A program made the translations under genes and the position numbers. The notes beneath the pieces were generated by a model. That model saw nothing but the letters and a program-made list of their open reading frames with translations, was not told where the DNA came from and did not search any database. Positions 42,101 through 51,800 of a DNA stretch of 64,000 nt are shown here, in pieces. This DNA is from Larimichthys crocea. Its lineage: Eukaryota; Chordata; Actinopteri; Sciaenidae. Each line of letters starts with the position of its first letter. The first letter of the stretch is position 1. Where the stretch lies: the NCBI RefSeq assembly GCF_000972845.2, contig NC_040016.1, positions 1,384,701-1,448,700 of the forward strand, written 5' to 3'.

Positions 42101-44942
42101 CCAGAGCGAAGGTACAAGCTGATTGTGAAGGGTTGGCCTCTCCTCACAATCAGGCGATCCACACCGTTGAGATCAGTACGATGGTCGGTGTTGTTGAACT
42201 CACACTCCAGGTTCCAGTGATCGATGTCCAGAGCTTAAAAGAGAACACAAAAACATAACTCTATGTTTATTACATATTGCTTAAATACACAACAGAGAGA
42301 CAGAACAAGCATCTTCTGAGCTGAGTATTTCAATATATTCATTAAAATGTTTAGAACACATACATCTGTTTCTAGCACTCCAGACATGTTCTGTTTTAAT
42401 TTAAGAGGTGTAATGTATATGTTTATGGTGCACTTCAAATGCCACAAAATAGTGTTGATGAAGTGCAAGTTGTAAAACTTCGAGCTGTATATAGGATATG
42501 GTAATTAGTTGAATTTACAAGACAAGAATTGCAAATAAATTTCTTTATGGCAGACTTGTGGCGAATTAACTGGAAAACTGTACAGTGTAGATTTCTTTAT
42601 ATATTTTCTAAAAGTTAGCTGCTTTCCACAAACTGACTCAACAAACTCATATTAACTTCATTTTCTTGAGGGATTTAAAAACGGAACAGTTAAATATTTG
42701 TAAAGGTTTACTGTTTGATATAGCAAATATTGCAGTACGCTCGCAATTTGTTTCATAAGGTTTTCTGTATGGATTTAACAAGAGGTAAACACAGACAGAA
42801 AGTCACTCCCTGTCAAGTGTGCAAACACACAACCACTCCTTCTCTCAAGGGTGTGTTGTGACTTAAAGGATTCCTCCCTCTGATTTCCTGTTTTCAGGCT
42901 GCTCCATGACATGTCAGGAGGTTAACCTCTCCCCACATCTTATTCATCAGTGTTAAGAAAATCCCCGAAAACAAGCATGGGGTGGTAGTGTCATGGCGGT
43001 ACCAGACTTGAGCAAACAAAGACTTTCTCTTGGGGATCATTCTCCAACACTTCTCTGATCTTGACCTTCAGTTCCTAATTGAAGGAATGTTAGTGTAACT
43101 AATTGGGGCAAATGCTTTAAAGATGACAATGCTATATATTCTGGGACAGCTGGAGATTGTCAGAGTACTAACAGGGCTTTGCTGTTTAGACTGGCATACC
43201 TTTAGCTCATATTTGATCTGTGCAAATATCAAATGAATATCAACATTGCATTGGAGCTCAGATCCTTTTAACAGTTTATTGTGGAACCATCTAGAGAAAG
43301 AAATGTCTCACTTGGGTCCAAGAAATTCAGATTTTTTTTTTTTTTCACTTTTTCTTTTTTAAGAGAGTTTTACTGTACTCACACCTCAAGGCAAGTAAGT
43401 CCAATAAAACTTACAGAATGTGAAAACAATTACAAAGACTAACAACGGATGAATGTCTGTGACCCAAAACTTTCAGACAACACCCTTTCTGCAGTGCAGT
43501 TTATGGTATTTGTGGTTACTTCATTGATACAGAAGAATTTTTTTTTCATGCCACTGATTTACTCATAAGCTGCAGTGCAACAGCATGTGCTTATATAGTT
43601 ATAGCAGATGATATGCACATGTGTTGTAAAGCCATACTACTGCTTGCAGCCTGTAGGGAGCCTGTAGTCTGTAGAGTGAGATAACTCAGTGTTTAATATG
43701 AATTGCATGGGCAGAGATTCCTCAGCTTTGACCCTGCCTCCTTCTCTAACCTTTACATACTATACGCGCCCACGCTTCACTCCCACATTACCAACCATGA
43801 CCACACTATAGGGAGACTGTCTCAGTGAGCCACACCAGGACAACAGAGGCCTTGAAAGGAAATTAAAACAAAATCTAGCTGGCGTCAACCCTGTGGTAGC
43901 TGGTACAGTAAACACTGTTTTAATGCTGGAAAAATAAATATGCAAACTCTCATCAGAAGTGAAAAGAGTTTTCAGTCTTGCAGGTAACACCCATGCTGAC
44001 ACAGGGCTTCATCACAGACACTTTCAATTTCAAGAAAACCCTTTATGACCCCTAACAGATGGAAAACAGGTGACATTGATACACTGTTAATTCTACATGC
44101 AAATTCTGCTGTGGTTTGTGTAAAGGAAATAGCTGCTCTATCTTACTATCTACTGAGACTATAAAGATTTAATGGCATTTCTGTTATGCCCCCAAACTAG
44201 TCTGTTAAAAGGTTTTCTCTTAAATGCACATCTATCACTGAAAAGTGCATGCCTTTCCTACTATATGTCTAGCAGCCGTCCTCCAGATATTTTTGGTATG
44301 CTACACATTCTGCCTACGCACACACAGGTCAACAACTATTTCAACTTTTAAAGGTGATTCAGAGCATACCTTGAGGTTTGACTGCTTCCTTCTTTGGGAA
44401 GTTTTGAATATCTCAGTACAAGGGCTTCAAGAAAACTATTTGTATGGTGGTGTGTGTGAGCCTATAAAGATTAACTGGTGGAGGCTCAGCTGCTTTCAGC
44501 TGCTGTTAAAATTGCTAAGGTCCCGCAGGAACTCTGCTCAAACATGAGGGTGAAACATTTTTTAGATGCACAGCTTTAGATCCAGCATTATAACCAGCAA
44601 ATACTGACAGATGATATGTGCAGGCTGTGATACTTCTTTTTGTAAACTTTGTTGTCCTCAGATATCATGTCTACAGCATGCACAGTGACATCTCTGTCCT
44701 ACACTTAGTGAAAGTTTGCCTTCCCAAGTCATTATCTCCTCAGTCACTGGCTAAAACAGCTGAGAGTGATTTACTTTTAATGAGTACAGACATCTAAATT
44801 AGGAAATAGTAGGAAGAAAACACCAAAGCAAAACCCTAAATCAACATGTGCATGAATATTTAGATAATAATTTCCAATTATGATTAAAATATCACAGTCT
44901 GTTCATGTCTTAAAAAAAATAGTACAACTTACCTTGAGCCAT
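36136..44942 (-). CDS. tgm2: transglutaminase 2 (protein-glutamine gamma-glutamyltransferase)
   Basis: Thirteen coding exons on the minus strand, 5' to 3': 44,942-44,933; 42,233-42,054; 41,130-40,912; 40,148-40,030; 39,560-39,432; 39,280-39,103; 38,941-38,809; 38,398-38,295; 38,194-37,955; 37,641-37,366; 37,283-37,123; 36,927-36,791; 36,286-36,136. They total 2,037 nt, or 678 aa plus stop, with all phases consistent and all introns GT-AG. The protein has the N-terminal beta-sandwich, the catalytic core and two C-terminal beta-barrels. The papain-like triad is Cys269 (YGQCWVF), His326 (NYHCW) and Asp349 (WQASDPTPQ), with the transition-state Trp233. Vicinal Cys361-Cys362 and Cys222 correspond to the redox-switch cysteines of human TGM2 (687 aa). 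Family role: calcium-dependent crosslinking of Gln and Lys side chains, plus GTP binding. Motifs such as [16 protein letters not shown] and [10 protein letters not shown] identify TGM2 rather than factor XIII. I cannot tell which teleost tgm2 paralogue this is. Confidence 0.95.
38295..39280 (-). other. tgm2: tgm2 catalytic-core exons 6-8
   Basis: Exons 39,280-39,103, 38,941-38,809 and 38,398-38,295 encode residues 220 to about 358. They bear all three catalytic residues (Cys269, His326, Asp349), the conserved RVVTNY segment and the HDTNSNL segment. No substitution at an active-site position was seen, so an enzymatically competent protein is expected. Confidence 0.9.
40440..40715 (-). repeat. 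dispersed fish repeat (family X) in tgm2 intron 3
   Basis: Reading 5'-3' on the plus strand it has 'gtgagatatagaggtgct', 'gtaggcagattttgtcacct', 'agagccaggcta', 'ctgtttcc..ctgtttcca' and 'ctttatgcttagctatgcta'. It then has 'agagtggtattggtcttctt' and ends 'ccctcaaaatgttgaactat'. This is the reverse orientation of the family represented at 5,590-5,760. It is one of the longer copies here and is fully intronic. Confidence 0.6.
42234..44932 (-). other. tgm2: tgm2 intron 1
   Basis: A 2.7-kb intron follows a very short first coding exon of 10 nt, as in human TGM2. It contains a T-rich tract near 43,330-43,355 and otherwise no recognisable exon or repeat. Intron 1 of a tightly regulated gene such as tgm2 could hold enhancers, but none can be named from the sequence. 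Confidence 0.6.
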
Positions 44943-44989
44943 GACTGCTGCTGTGTTCTTTGATGAAGCTTTGTTTTCAGTGAATCTTC

Positions 44990-45125
44990 AGTTCAGGGGG
45001 GAATACTGTGTGACTCCACAGTTTTCTCGGTCTTATTTGTAGTCCTCTTCGTGCCCGTCTAGGCAGTGAGACGGTGGGCGTAACGCGACCCTCCCCCAAA
45101 CGGAACGCACCCCTTCCCGCCTGTT
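44990..45125 (-). promoter_or_regulatory. tgm2: tgm2 proximal promoter candidate
   Basis: Immediately upstream of the start codon, on the minus strand, there is a TATA-like word (acaaataaga, about 45,031-45,041). Beyond it lies a GC-rich patch with gggggaggg and a CACCC-type word (about 45,075-45,115). G+C content drops sharply on both sides. This fits a compact promoter about 60-180 bases above the ATG. The initiation site itself is not determinable. Confidence 0.45.
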
Positions 45126-45333
45126 GTAACAGCTCCCAGCTTTCTCTGTGATTCATTTGTGATGCACTTAATTTCTGACTTTATTGCGTGTGTTCGGAAC
45201 ATCTAGCCTTGGTGTGGCGCAAGAGGAAAATTACAAAGAAATTACAGAGAATAATTTTTATATCCGACTATTGTTTTTAATTAGAGTTAAAAACAACACA
45301 CAGAAATACTGGGTTATTGGTAACATACATAGT

Positions 45334-46606
45334 TATACATGTGAACAAAATTGTTAGTACCCTTCCGTTAATGCTCACTGAAATAACATGAAATTGACAA
45401 AAGTAATAATAAATAAAAATGTATAGTAAATTAACTAATAAGAATCAGACATTGATTTTGATGCAAACCTTCGGACTCCACCACCCAAGACCAAGCAACA
45501 AACCTGGGGGGTATTATTTGTTTGATGTTATTTGCTGCTTCAGTGTTCTTGATGTGCTGTAAAGTGTCTTTGGGTATCCATAAAAGTGCTTATAAATAAA
45601 ATGTATTATTGTATTAATGTGTTGTGTGCATCACAGGTGTCTTCAAACATGTAATCAGTCAGTCTACCTATTTAAAGGGTGAAAAGTAGTCACTGTGCTG
45701 TTTGGTATCATGGTGTGTACCACACTTAGCATGGACACAGAAAGAGAGAGAGTTGTCTCAGGAGATTTGAACGAAGATTATAGACAATTAAAGGTTATTA
45801 AAGGCTATTAGACCATTTCCAAGCAGCTTGATGTTCCTGTGAGTCCAGCTGCACATATTATTCAGAAGTTTAGGGTCTACTGGACTGTTGCCAACTGCCT
45901 TGGATGTGGCCGCAAGAGGAGAATTGATGACAAATTGAAGAGACAGATAACATGAATGGTAACCAAAGAGCTCAGAAAAAACTTTCAAAGAGATTAGAGG
46001 TGAACTCCAAGGTCAAGATGCATCAGTGTCAGATCGCACCATCCGTTGCTGTTTGAGCCAAAGTGGACTTCATGGAAGGACCGAGGAGGACAACACTGTT
46101 GAAAGCAAATCATAAAAAAAGCAGGACTGGAATTTGCCCAAATGCATATTGACAAGCCACAAAGCTTCTGGGAGAATATCCTTTGGAAAGATGAGACAAA
46201 ACTGGAGCTTTTTGGAAAGTCACATCAGCTCTATGTTCACAAACGCAAAAATAAAGCATACAAAGGAAAGAGCACTGTACCATGTTCTGGCGGCTGCTTT
46301 GCTGCACCAGGCACAGGGTGTCTTCAATAAGTGCAGGGTACAATAAAATCTCAAGACTATCAAGTTATTCTGAAGCGAAATGTGCTGCCCAGTGTCAGAA
46401 AGCTTGGTCTTAATCACAGGTCATGGCCCTCCCAACAGGGTATAGACCCAAAACACACAGCTAAAAACACCCTGATTTTCACAAGTTAATTTTCAGAAAT
46501 GTTTTATTTATTATTACTTTTGTCATTTTTAAGTTATTTCAGTGACCTTTGTGGGTTTTTCTTTCTTTAACAGAAGGGTGCCAACAATTTTGTCCACATG
46601 TGTATA
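45334..46606 (+). mobile_element. degenerate Tc1/mariner-type DNA transposon
   Basis: About 1.27 kb bounded by terminal inverted repeats: the left end tatacatgtgaacaaaattg pairs with the reverse complement of the right end, caattttgtccacatgtgtata. The match continues through the '..acccttc.gttaa' part, about 38 bases with few mismatches. TA dinucleotides at the tips fit TA-target insertion. The interior shows a plus-strand transposase relic. Short in-frame pieces such as DKPQSFW, LWKDETK and LFGK occur around 46,145-46,230, near where the first catalytic Asp of the DDE family sits. Stops and frameshifts separate the pieces and the C-terminal third is largely missing, so it is non-autonomous and dead. 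Confidence 0.85.
45720..46460 (+). pseudogene. Tc1-like transposase relic
   Basis: Within the inverted repeats, fragments of a Tc1-family transposase can be followed in changing frames. The N-terminal helix-turn-helix part lies around 45,740-45,960 and a DNA-binding linker around 46,000-46,080. The start of the DDE catalytic domain lies around 46,135-46,330. Multiple frameshifts and in-frame stops interrupt it. No functional product is expected. Confidence 0.7.
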
Positions 46607-47310
46607 AATGTGACCCATTTTAAAGATCTATATTCTTAGTAGGTATGAATGGGATTGAAGTTGAGTGGGAACACACTGTTGATTTTAGATTTTTCATGAC
46701 ATTTGTTGGCCATGTGAAAATATACAATAATACCAGCCTTAATCTTGAGAAAGACAGAAACAGATTACTATACTATGATTTGTCCCTGTAATTTGCGCAT
46801 GCTGTGCGTAAAATACACTTCCCCATTTTAGACTTCCCCAAAACGTGGGCTTTACAAAGAATTACAAAGAATTACGCTGGTACATGATGATATAAAGAGG
46901 AAGGTATGCACAGCTCCAAGTGCACAAAAGGGCAACTTGTACAAACAGCTTTCTGAGCTTACTGCTACAGCTCTCATTATAAATTTGTCTCTTTCCACTA
47001 TAAAATTTGAAGCACCAACTATGCACGAAAAAATGCTAAGGTAATAGCCAAAAATGAATTAATAACTGTAACTATGTCAGTAAAAGTAAAAGATGAAGCC
47101 AGTCATATGGTTTGATCCACTCTGGGGAGGCTAGTATTAACTACAAACATCTTGAGTCTTGGCTCCAGAGTTAGGTATTACATCAGCAAATTGAGCTCTG
47201 TCCAAACCAAATCAGTGGAAATGAATGAGTGCCTTAGCCAAAGCAGGCTTGGCTGCTTCTGAGAGACTGTGGCATCTATCACCTGGACTCACTTCCAGAT
47301 TAAATAATAA

Positions 47311-47329
47311 ATGTGTGTGTGTGTGTGTT
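47311..47329. repeat. short (TG)n microsatellite
   Basis: TG run of about 18 bases between tgm2 and the KIAA1755 homologue. Confidence 0.8.
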
Positions 47330-48413
47330 AAAATAAGAAAAAAAAAGACAGAAAGATACAGGAAAACAAAGAGTGTTTATTGTAAAATCGCCTTGAAATA
47401 GACCATATAAAAAATAAAATGAAGAAAATAATTAAGACAGCACATCATCTGCTGAATCATATTGTTTCTGGCAAAGGTCACAAATGTTACACCATACAGT
47501 GACTAAACATACAAAGGAAGTGGAATTGGTGCAGAAAACGTCATTCGACTTTCCATTTAAATTCCATTGTTAGTTGTTACACAACATTTTTAGAAATCAT
47601 GATTGATGGTATGATGGCTTTTGATTTAATTTAATCAATGTATCTACTACAGCATATATCACATCTGCAATATGATCATATCTGTATTATATACAGTTGT
47701 AGTTTCTCAGCTTTATTAGTACCTCATGACATTTGTGCTAGCAATGAAACTGGCAAATGCAAATATGATGACAGATAGTAGCCACCAATATTTGAGTTTA
47801 GAACTTTCAGTCTGACTGCAAGCATATTGGTTTATTGCAAAAACAAATGTTATGGTGCAGATAATAACCAACATAACACATTCATCATGACTGTAAGTAT
47901 GACTGTATTTCAGATATAAAGCAATATAACTGTTACATAGATCAATATCTTCATAGCAGTACCATTAGTTTATACAAAACTGTTAATTAAAAGAAGGACA
48001 GAGTGAATGTGTTTTATTTTCAGAAGAAATAAGTAAGACATGTTGAAAGTTTGATAAATCTGTACAAAAGGCAATACATTTAGCACATAAAAGACGGTAC
48101 TATGGTGTTTCATTGCTTCACAGAGCTTCACAAGATTTTATGAACTCTCTGCACATTTGATTTTACCAGGAATGCTTAGCCACATTCTTTGACTACTGTA
48201 ACATTTAACATTATGTTACGAATAACAGATAAGAACAGACTCAAATACCATAGCAACTTTTTATGAGCTATAAAACTAGACCAATTTACAGCACACTATG
48301 CAATGCCATGTCAGGTACAGTATGTAAAATTTACCACTGTTTAAGTAAAAACACAGGACATTTCTAGACATTTTTCTGTCTTATTGTTTAGTGGCTTTAG
48401 AATAAAAATAAGA

Positions 48414-48419
48414 TTTATT
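48414..48419 (-). terminator. polyadenylation signal candidate for the KIAA1755 homologue
   Basis: The plus-strand word tttatt is AATAAA on the minus strand. It lies about 35 bases below the stop of the candidate terminal exon (48,454). Another candidate lies at 47,376-47,381, which would give a UTR of about 1 kb. Confidence 0.35.
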
Positions 48420-48453
48420 TACAAAGTGGTAACAGATAACAGTTGCAGCTGGA

Positions 48454-48537
48454 TTAAAAAGATGTCTTTTTAAATAAGTTTTCTTCATGGCTGATACCAA
48501 CAGACAGGTCTCTGCTTTTCTTGGGGTTCTTCCAGAT
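48454..48537 (-). CDS. candidate alternative terminal exon of the KIAA1755 homologue
   Basis: On the minus strand a good acceptor (tattttctacag) precedes 27 codons beginning IWKNPKKSRDLSVG and a TAA stop. It would join in phase with a possible 33-nt micro-exon at 48,696-48,664 (VLKDSVRKSTE; acceptor tcttag, weak donor GAG-gtttga). That micro-exon in turn joins a weak in-phase donor (AAG-gtgcag) at 48,940 in the preceding exon. Read together the phases match, but two of the splice sites are poor. Transcript evidence would decide between this and termination at 48,883. Confidence 0.35.
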   Translation of the reverse strand: MWKNPKKSRDLSVGISHEENLFKKTSF

Positions 48538-48882
48538 CTGTAGAAAATAAATGAAATCTTTAAACTAACCTCCCCTCTCCAAAAAAGCGCAATTTCATTT
48601 AAACATAATAACTTGCTTTTTAAAAAAATATACTGACCTTGTACCATATCTCATGGGTCAAACCTCAGTGGATTTTCTGACACTATCTTTCAGAACCTAA
48701 GAGATTCATTAAAACATTATTAATTTAATGTTAATCACAGCAGAGGATTGATCATTGACATGAGAAAATACACCAAGCATGCAGAAAACACAAATAGTTC
48801 AATGTAACGAGGGCAGAGCTGTGTTGTGACAAATGCATCTGTGAGTAATTTACTATCAGGTTACATTAAGTCATTTTCAATT

Positions 48883-51800
48883 CTAATGCTTTAAACCATA
48901 CAAATAATTACTCAGATACTGATGAGCTTTGTACTGCACCTTGCCAGAGGGCAGATCTTTGGACTGGTATTGTGGTTTGGGCTTCGGCTTGGGAGCAACT
49001 GGTGGTGGGTGGGGTTTTTCTATGGCTCCTGCCAGAGCATTTGGTTTATGGAAAACTGTAGTGGCTTCAGCTCTGTGAGTGAGCGCTGCCTCCTTAACAG
49101 TGATTGTAGAGGCACAGACTGAGGAAGTGTCCTCCGCCTCTCCTCCAATTGCTGAGTGGTAGCTGTGACTGGAACTGCTGAAGCCACTCACACTCTCTCC
49201 TGATGACTCGGAGCTGTCCACTGAAAAAAAGAGAGGATTATACGCAGGATGAATGGATGGAGGATCTATTTGATGTCACTGAGTGGAAGGAAAATTTATA
49301 AACTGACAAAGCCAATGTCCTTGGATGCCTTAAAAAAAATCATTGGCTTCTGACCTTTGACCTCGTTAGAGCAGAGTAAAACTATATGAGTGTCTTTAGG
49401 CCCGAAACATAGTGCCCAGCAGGCTCAGTGAAGCTGTTCAAGGCCAATTAATAATACACTGTCACTGCAGGTTCCTGGATGGTACCATCTAATCTTCTTT
49501 GCAATAAATCATAAGCAACATGAATAAGTCAAGAAAATATTTCTAAACTCACACAATAAGTTCTGACTCCCACTCTCATGGTCCAGATCATCCTCCTCCA
49601 GAGCTCCAGGAGGCGCAACATATCCTGCAGGGCCGCCCGAAACCACCCTCCGCTTTGGCTCACACAAGTATCCCACAGTAGAAAGGGAACCCCTTCCAGA
49701 GGAAGAGGAGGATGAAGAACTGCTTCCTGAGCCAACAGATTTTGGCCGCCCATCATGGATCCCATCCTGTGAACCATGTGATCCTGAGGAGGACAGCACC
49801 TTGTTTTCTGCCAGACGAGAATAAGTTTTATCAGAGCATGTGTGATAAGCTGAAAAGAAGAAAAAAAGTAAACGGTAAAAATGAACTCAGTAAACCTGTT
49901 TTACCTCTTCCCAAGAGGACATAGTTGACAGCTCGATCACTGATTGCTGCATCACTGGGCTGGATGTCCATGAAAGGTTTGTTTCCAATACCCATGAACA
50001 CTCTCTCCTGCATACGGACCTCTAAAAAACATGTGAAATCACAAGTTTAAAAATATTTCAAATTAATTAAATGACAAATACAAGTTGAATACTACTTGAA
50101 ATGTTACTGCCACTAACATATATGATATTTTGCAATCAGACCAAGTGCTGTAATGTACAGTATGTATAGTGACAGTCTTTAACTGGCTATGTCCGAGCAT
50201 AACCAGTGTGTCTTCATGTATTTGTGTGTATTTGTTGGTACCTCTGTTGTGTACTGCCTGCTCCCACAGGATCCGCTCCAGGTCCTTAGTCCAGGCATCT
50301 TTCACCTCCCGGCTAGCTGCTTGAAGTGTGTATGTGTCCTGGGTTTTCCTCTTCCTGAACCAGATCTCAAAACACAGGCCACTGTCTCCGCTGTTTTGAG
50401 TCAGGCCTATATCTGACGTCTAAATATAAAGACAAGTATAAAACTATATTGCACTGACTTCTTGTAAGAGGAAGTGATAGGAAAATCATTTATCACTGGT
50501 AACTACAGTTCACATTACTTATGTTTTATCTTACATAACATTGCGTGTGTGGCAATATATGTACCTTGAATGACTGTTTGTAGATGTACGTGTCATTTCC
50601 TACGTCCGTCTTCCTGGTCTTGCTAAAGAGAATGAGTTCTTGAAAGAGAAAAATGTGGCGGGAACATTTTTTCTTCCTGAATGTTACTAAGAGCTCGTCC
50701 TGGCGTATCAGCTGCCCCTGCTCCTTCAGATTAACCTGCAGTACAAAAAAGGAGAAGTCTCTGAGTGGTAAGACCTTAGTCAGCAAAGAAAAGAAAAGAA
50801 AAAAAAATCTTTTCACACACCAAATATGTATGATAAATCACCCTAACTAGACACCATCCTTTCTGGAAGGAAACATGTCAAAGTCTTGCCTCCTACTATG
50901 CTTTCCAGCAGGAAAGATTCCAGTGGAGTTGCTCAGTGCTAGACGAGACAATGATAAATCATCCTTATCACAGAATCTAGATCTATAGCTACTATGGATC
51001 TATGCAGCATACCTATGTACTGTATGTATATAATACACATATCCTCCTTTCTATGACTCTTGCTTGGTATTTTGCTTCACTAAATTCCACAAGTTAACAG
51101 AAAAAAACTGTCTTACGTCACAGTGGTGAATGGCGTCCATGGCCAGCAGGTTGTTGCCATGGCGGAGCTGGAAATGGATGACCTCCAGGGCAACTTTGAC
51201 CTCAGCCATCTCTCTGTTTTGTCCTGGCCCACACTCCCTCATCATGTCCTGCAGCAGCAGGCTGTACTTACTGATCCGCTGCACAGGCTTCAGCAGGTAG
51301 GACCAGAGGTCCATCTTATCACCCAGCTTCAGCTGCTTTTGCTGGTGTGTGAGGAGAAGGGAGACAGGGTGGTCAATAAACCTGCAGCAGTGCTACAAAT
51401 GTACTGCTAAAGCTATCAGGCTAATGCATAAGCTGAGTTGGAAAACATGCTCATGTTAATTGGATGGCATCCAACAAGGCTTATTTGAAAAACATATATT
51501 AAGGGAAAGTGTTTTGACTTAGCCATTATTCATTTCTTTTTAGGAGCCACGCAGCGAGCCTCTTGGGACAGCATTTTTGGTTTGTTGGTCAACCACTTTG
51601 GTCAAGACTGAAATATCTCAATGACTGTTGGAAGGATGTATGTTTATTGTGGCCAGGGATGTGTGCTGATGACTGGTGATCAGCTGATCCGCTCTCCTGC
51701 ATCTATTATTGTCATGAAATTTGGTGTAGGTATTCATGGTCCCAACAGGATGAATTGTAAAAAAAAATGGTTGTGCACCTAAATTTGTCCATTTCTTTTG

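Larger units (their letters stand above)
45126..47375. other. intergenic region between tgm2 and the KIAA1755 homologue
   Basis: Apart from the Tc1-like fossil at 45,334-46,606 and a TG run near 47,311-47,329, nothing was recognised. Short words such as 'aattacaaag' are repeated in tandem near 46,855. The sequence beyond 47,376 may be 3' UTR of the KIAA1755 homologue. Confidence 0.5.

Noticed and set aside
45788..46417. Several short frames as possible small genes
   Set aside because: All lie inside the Tc1-like element and are fragments or antisense shadows of its broken transposase.
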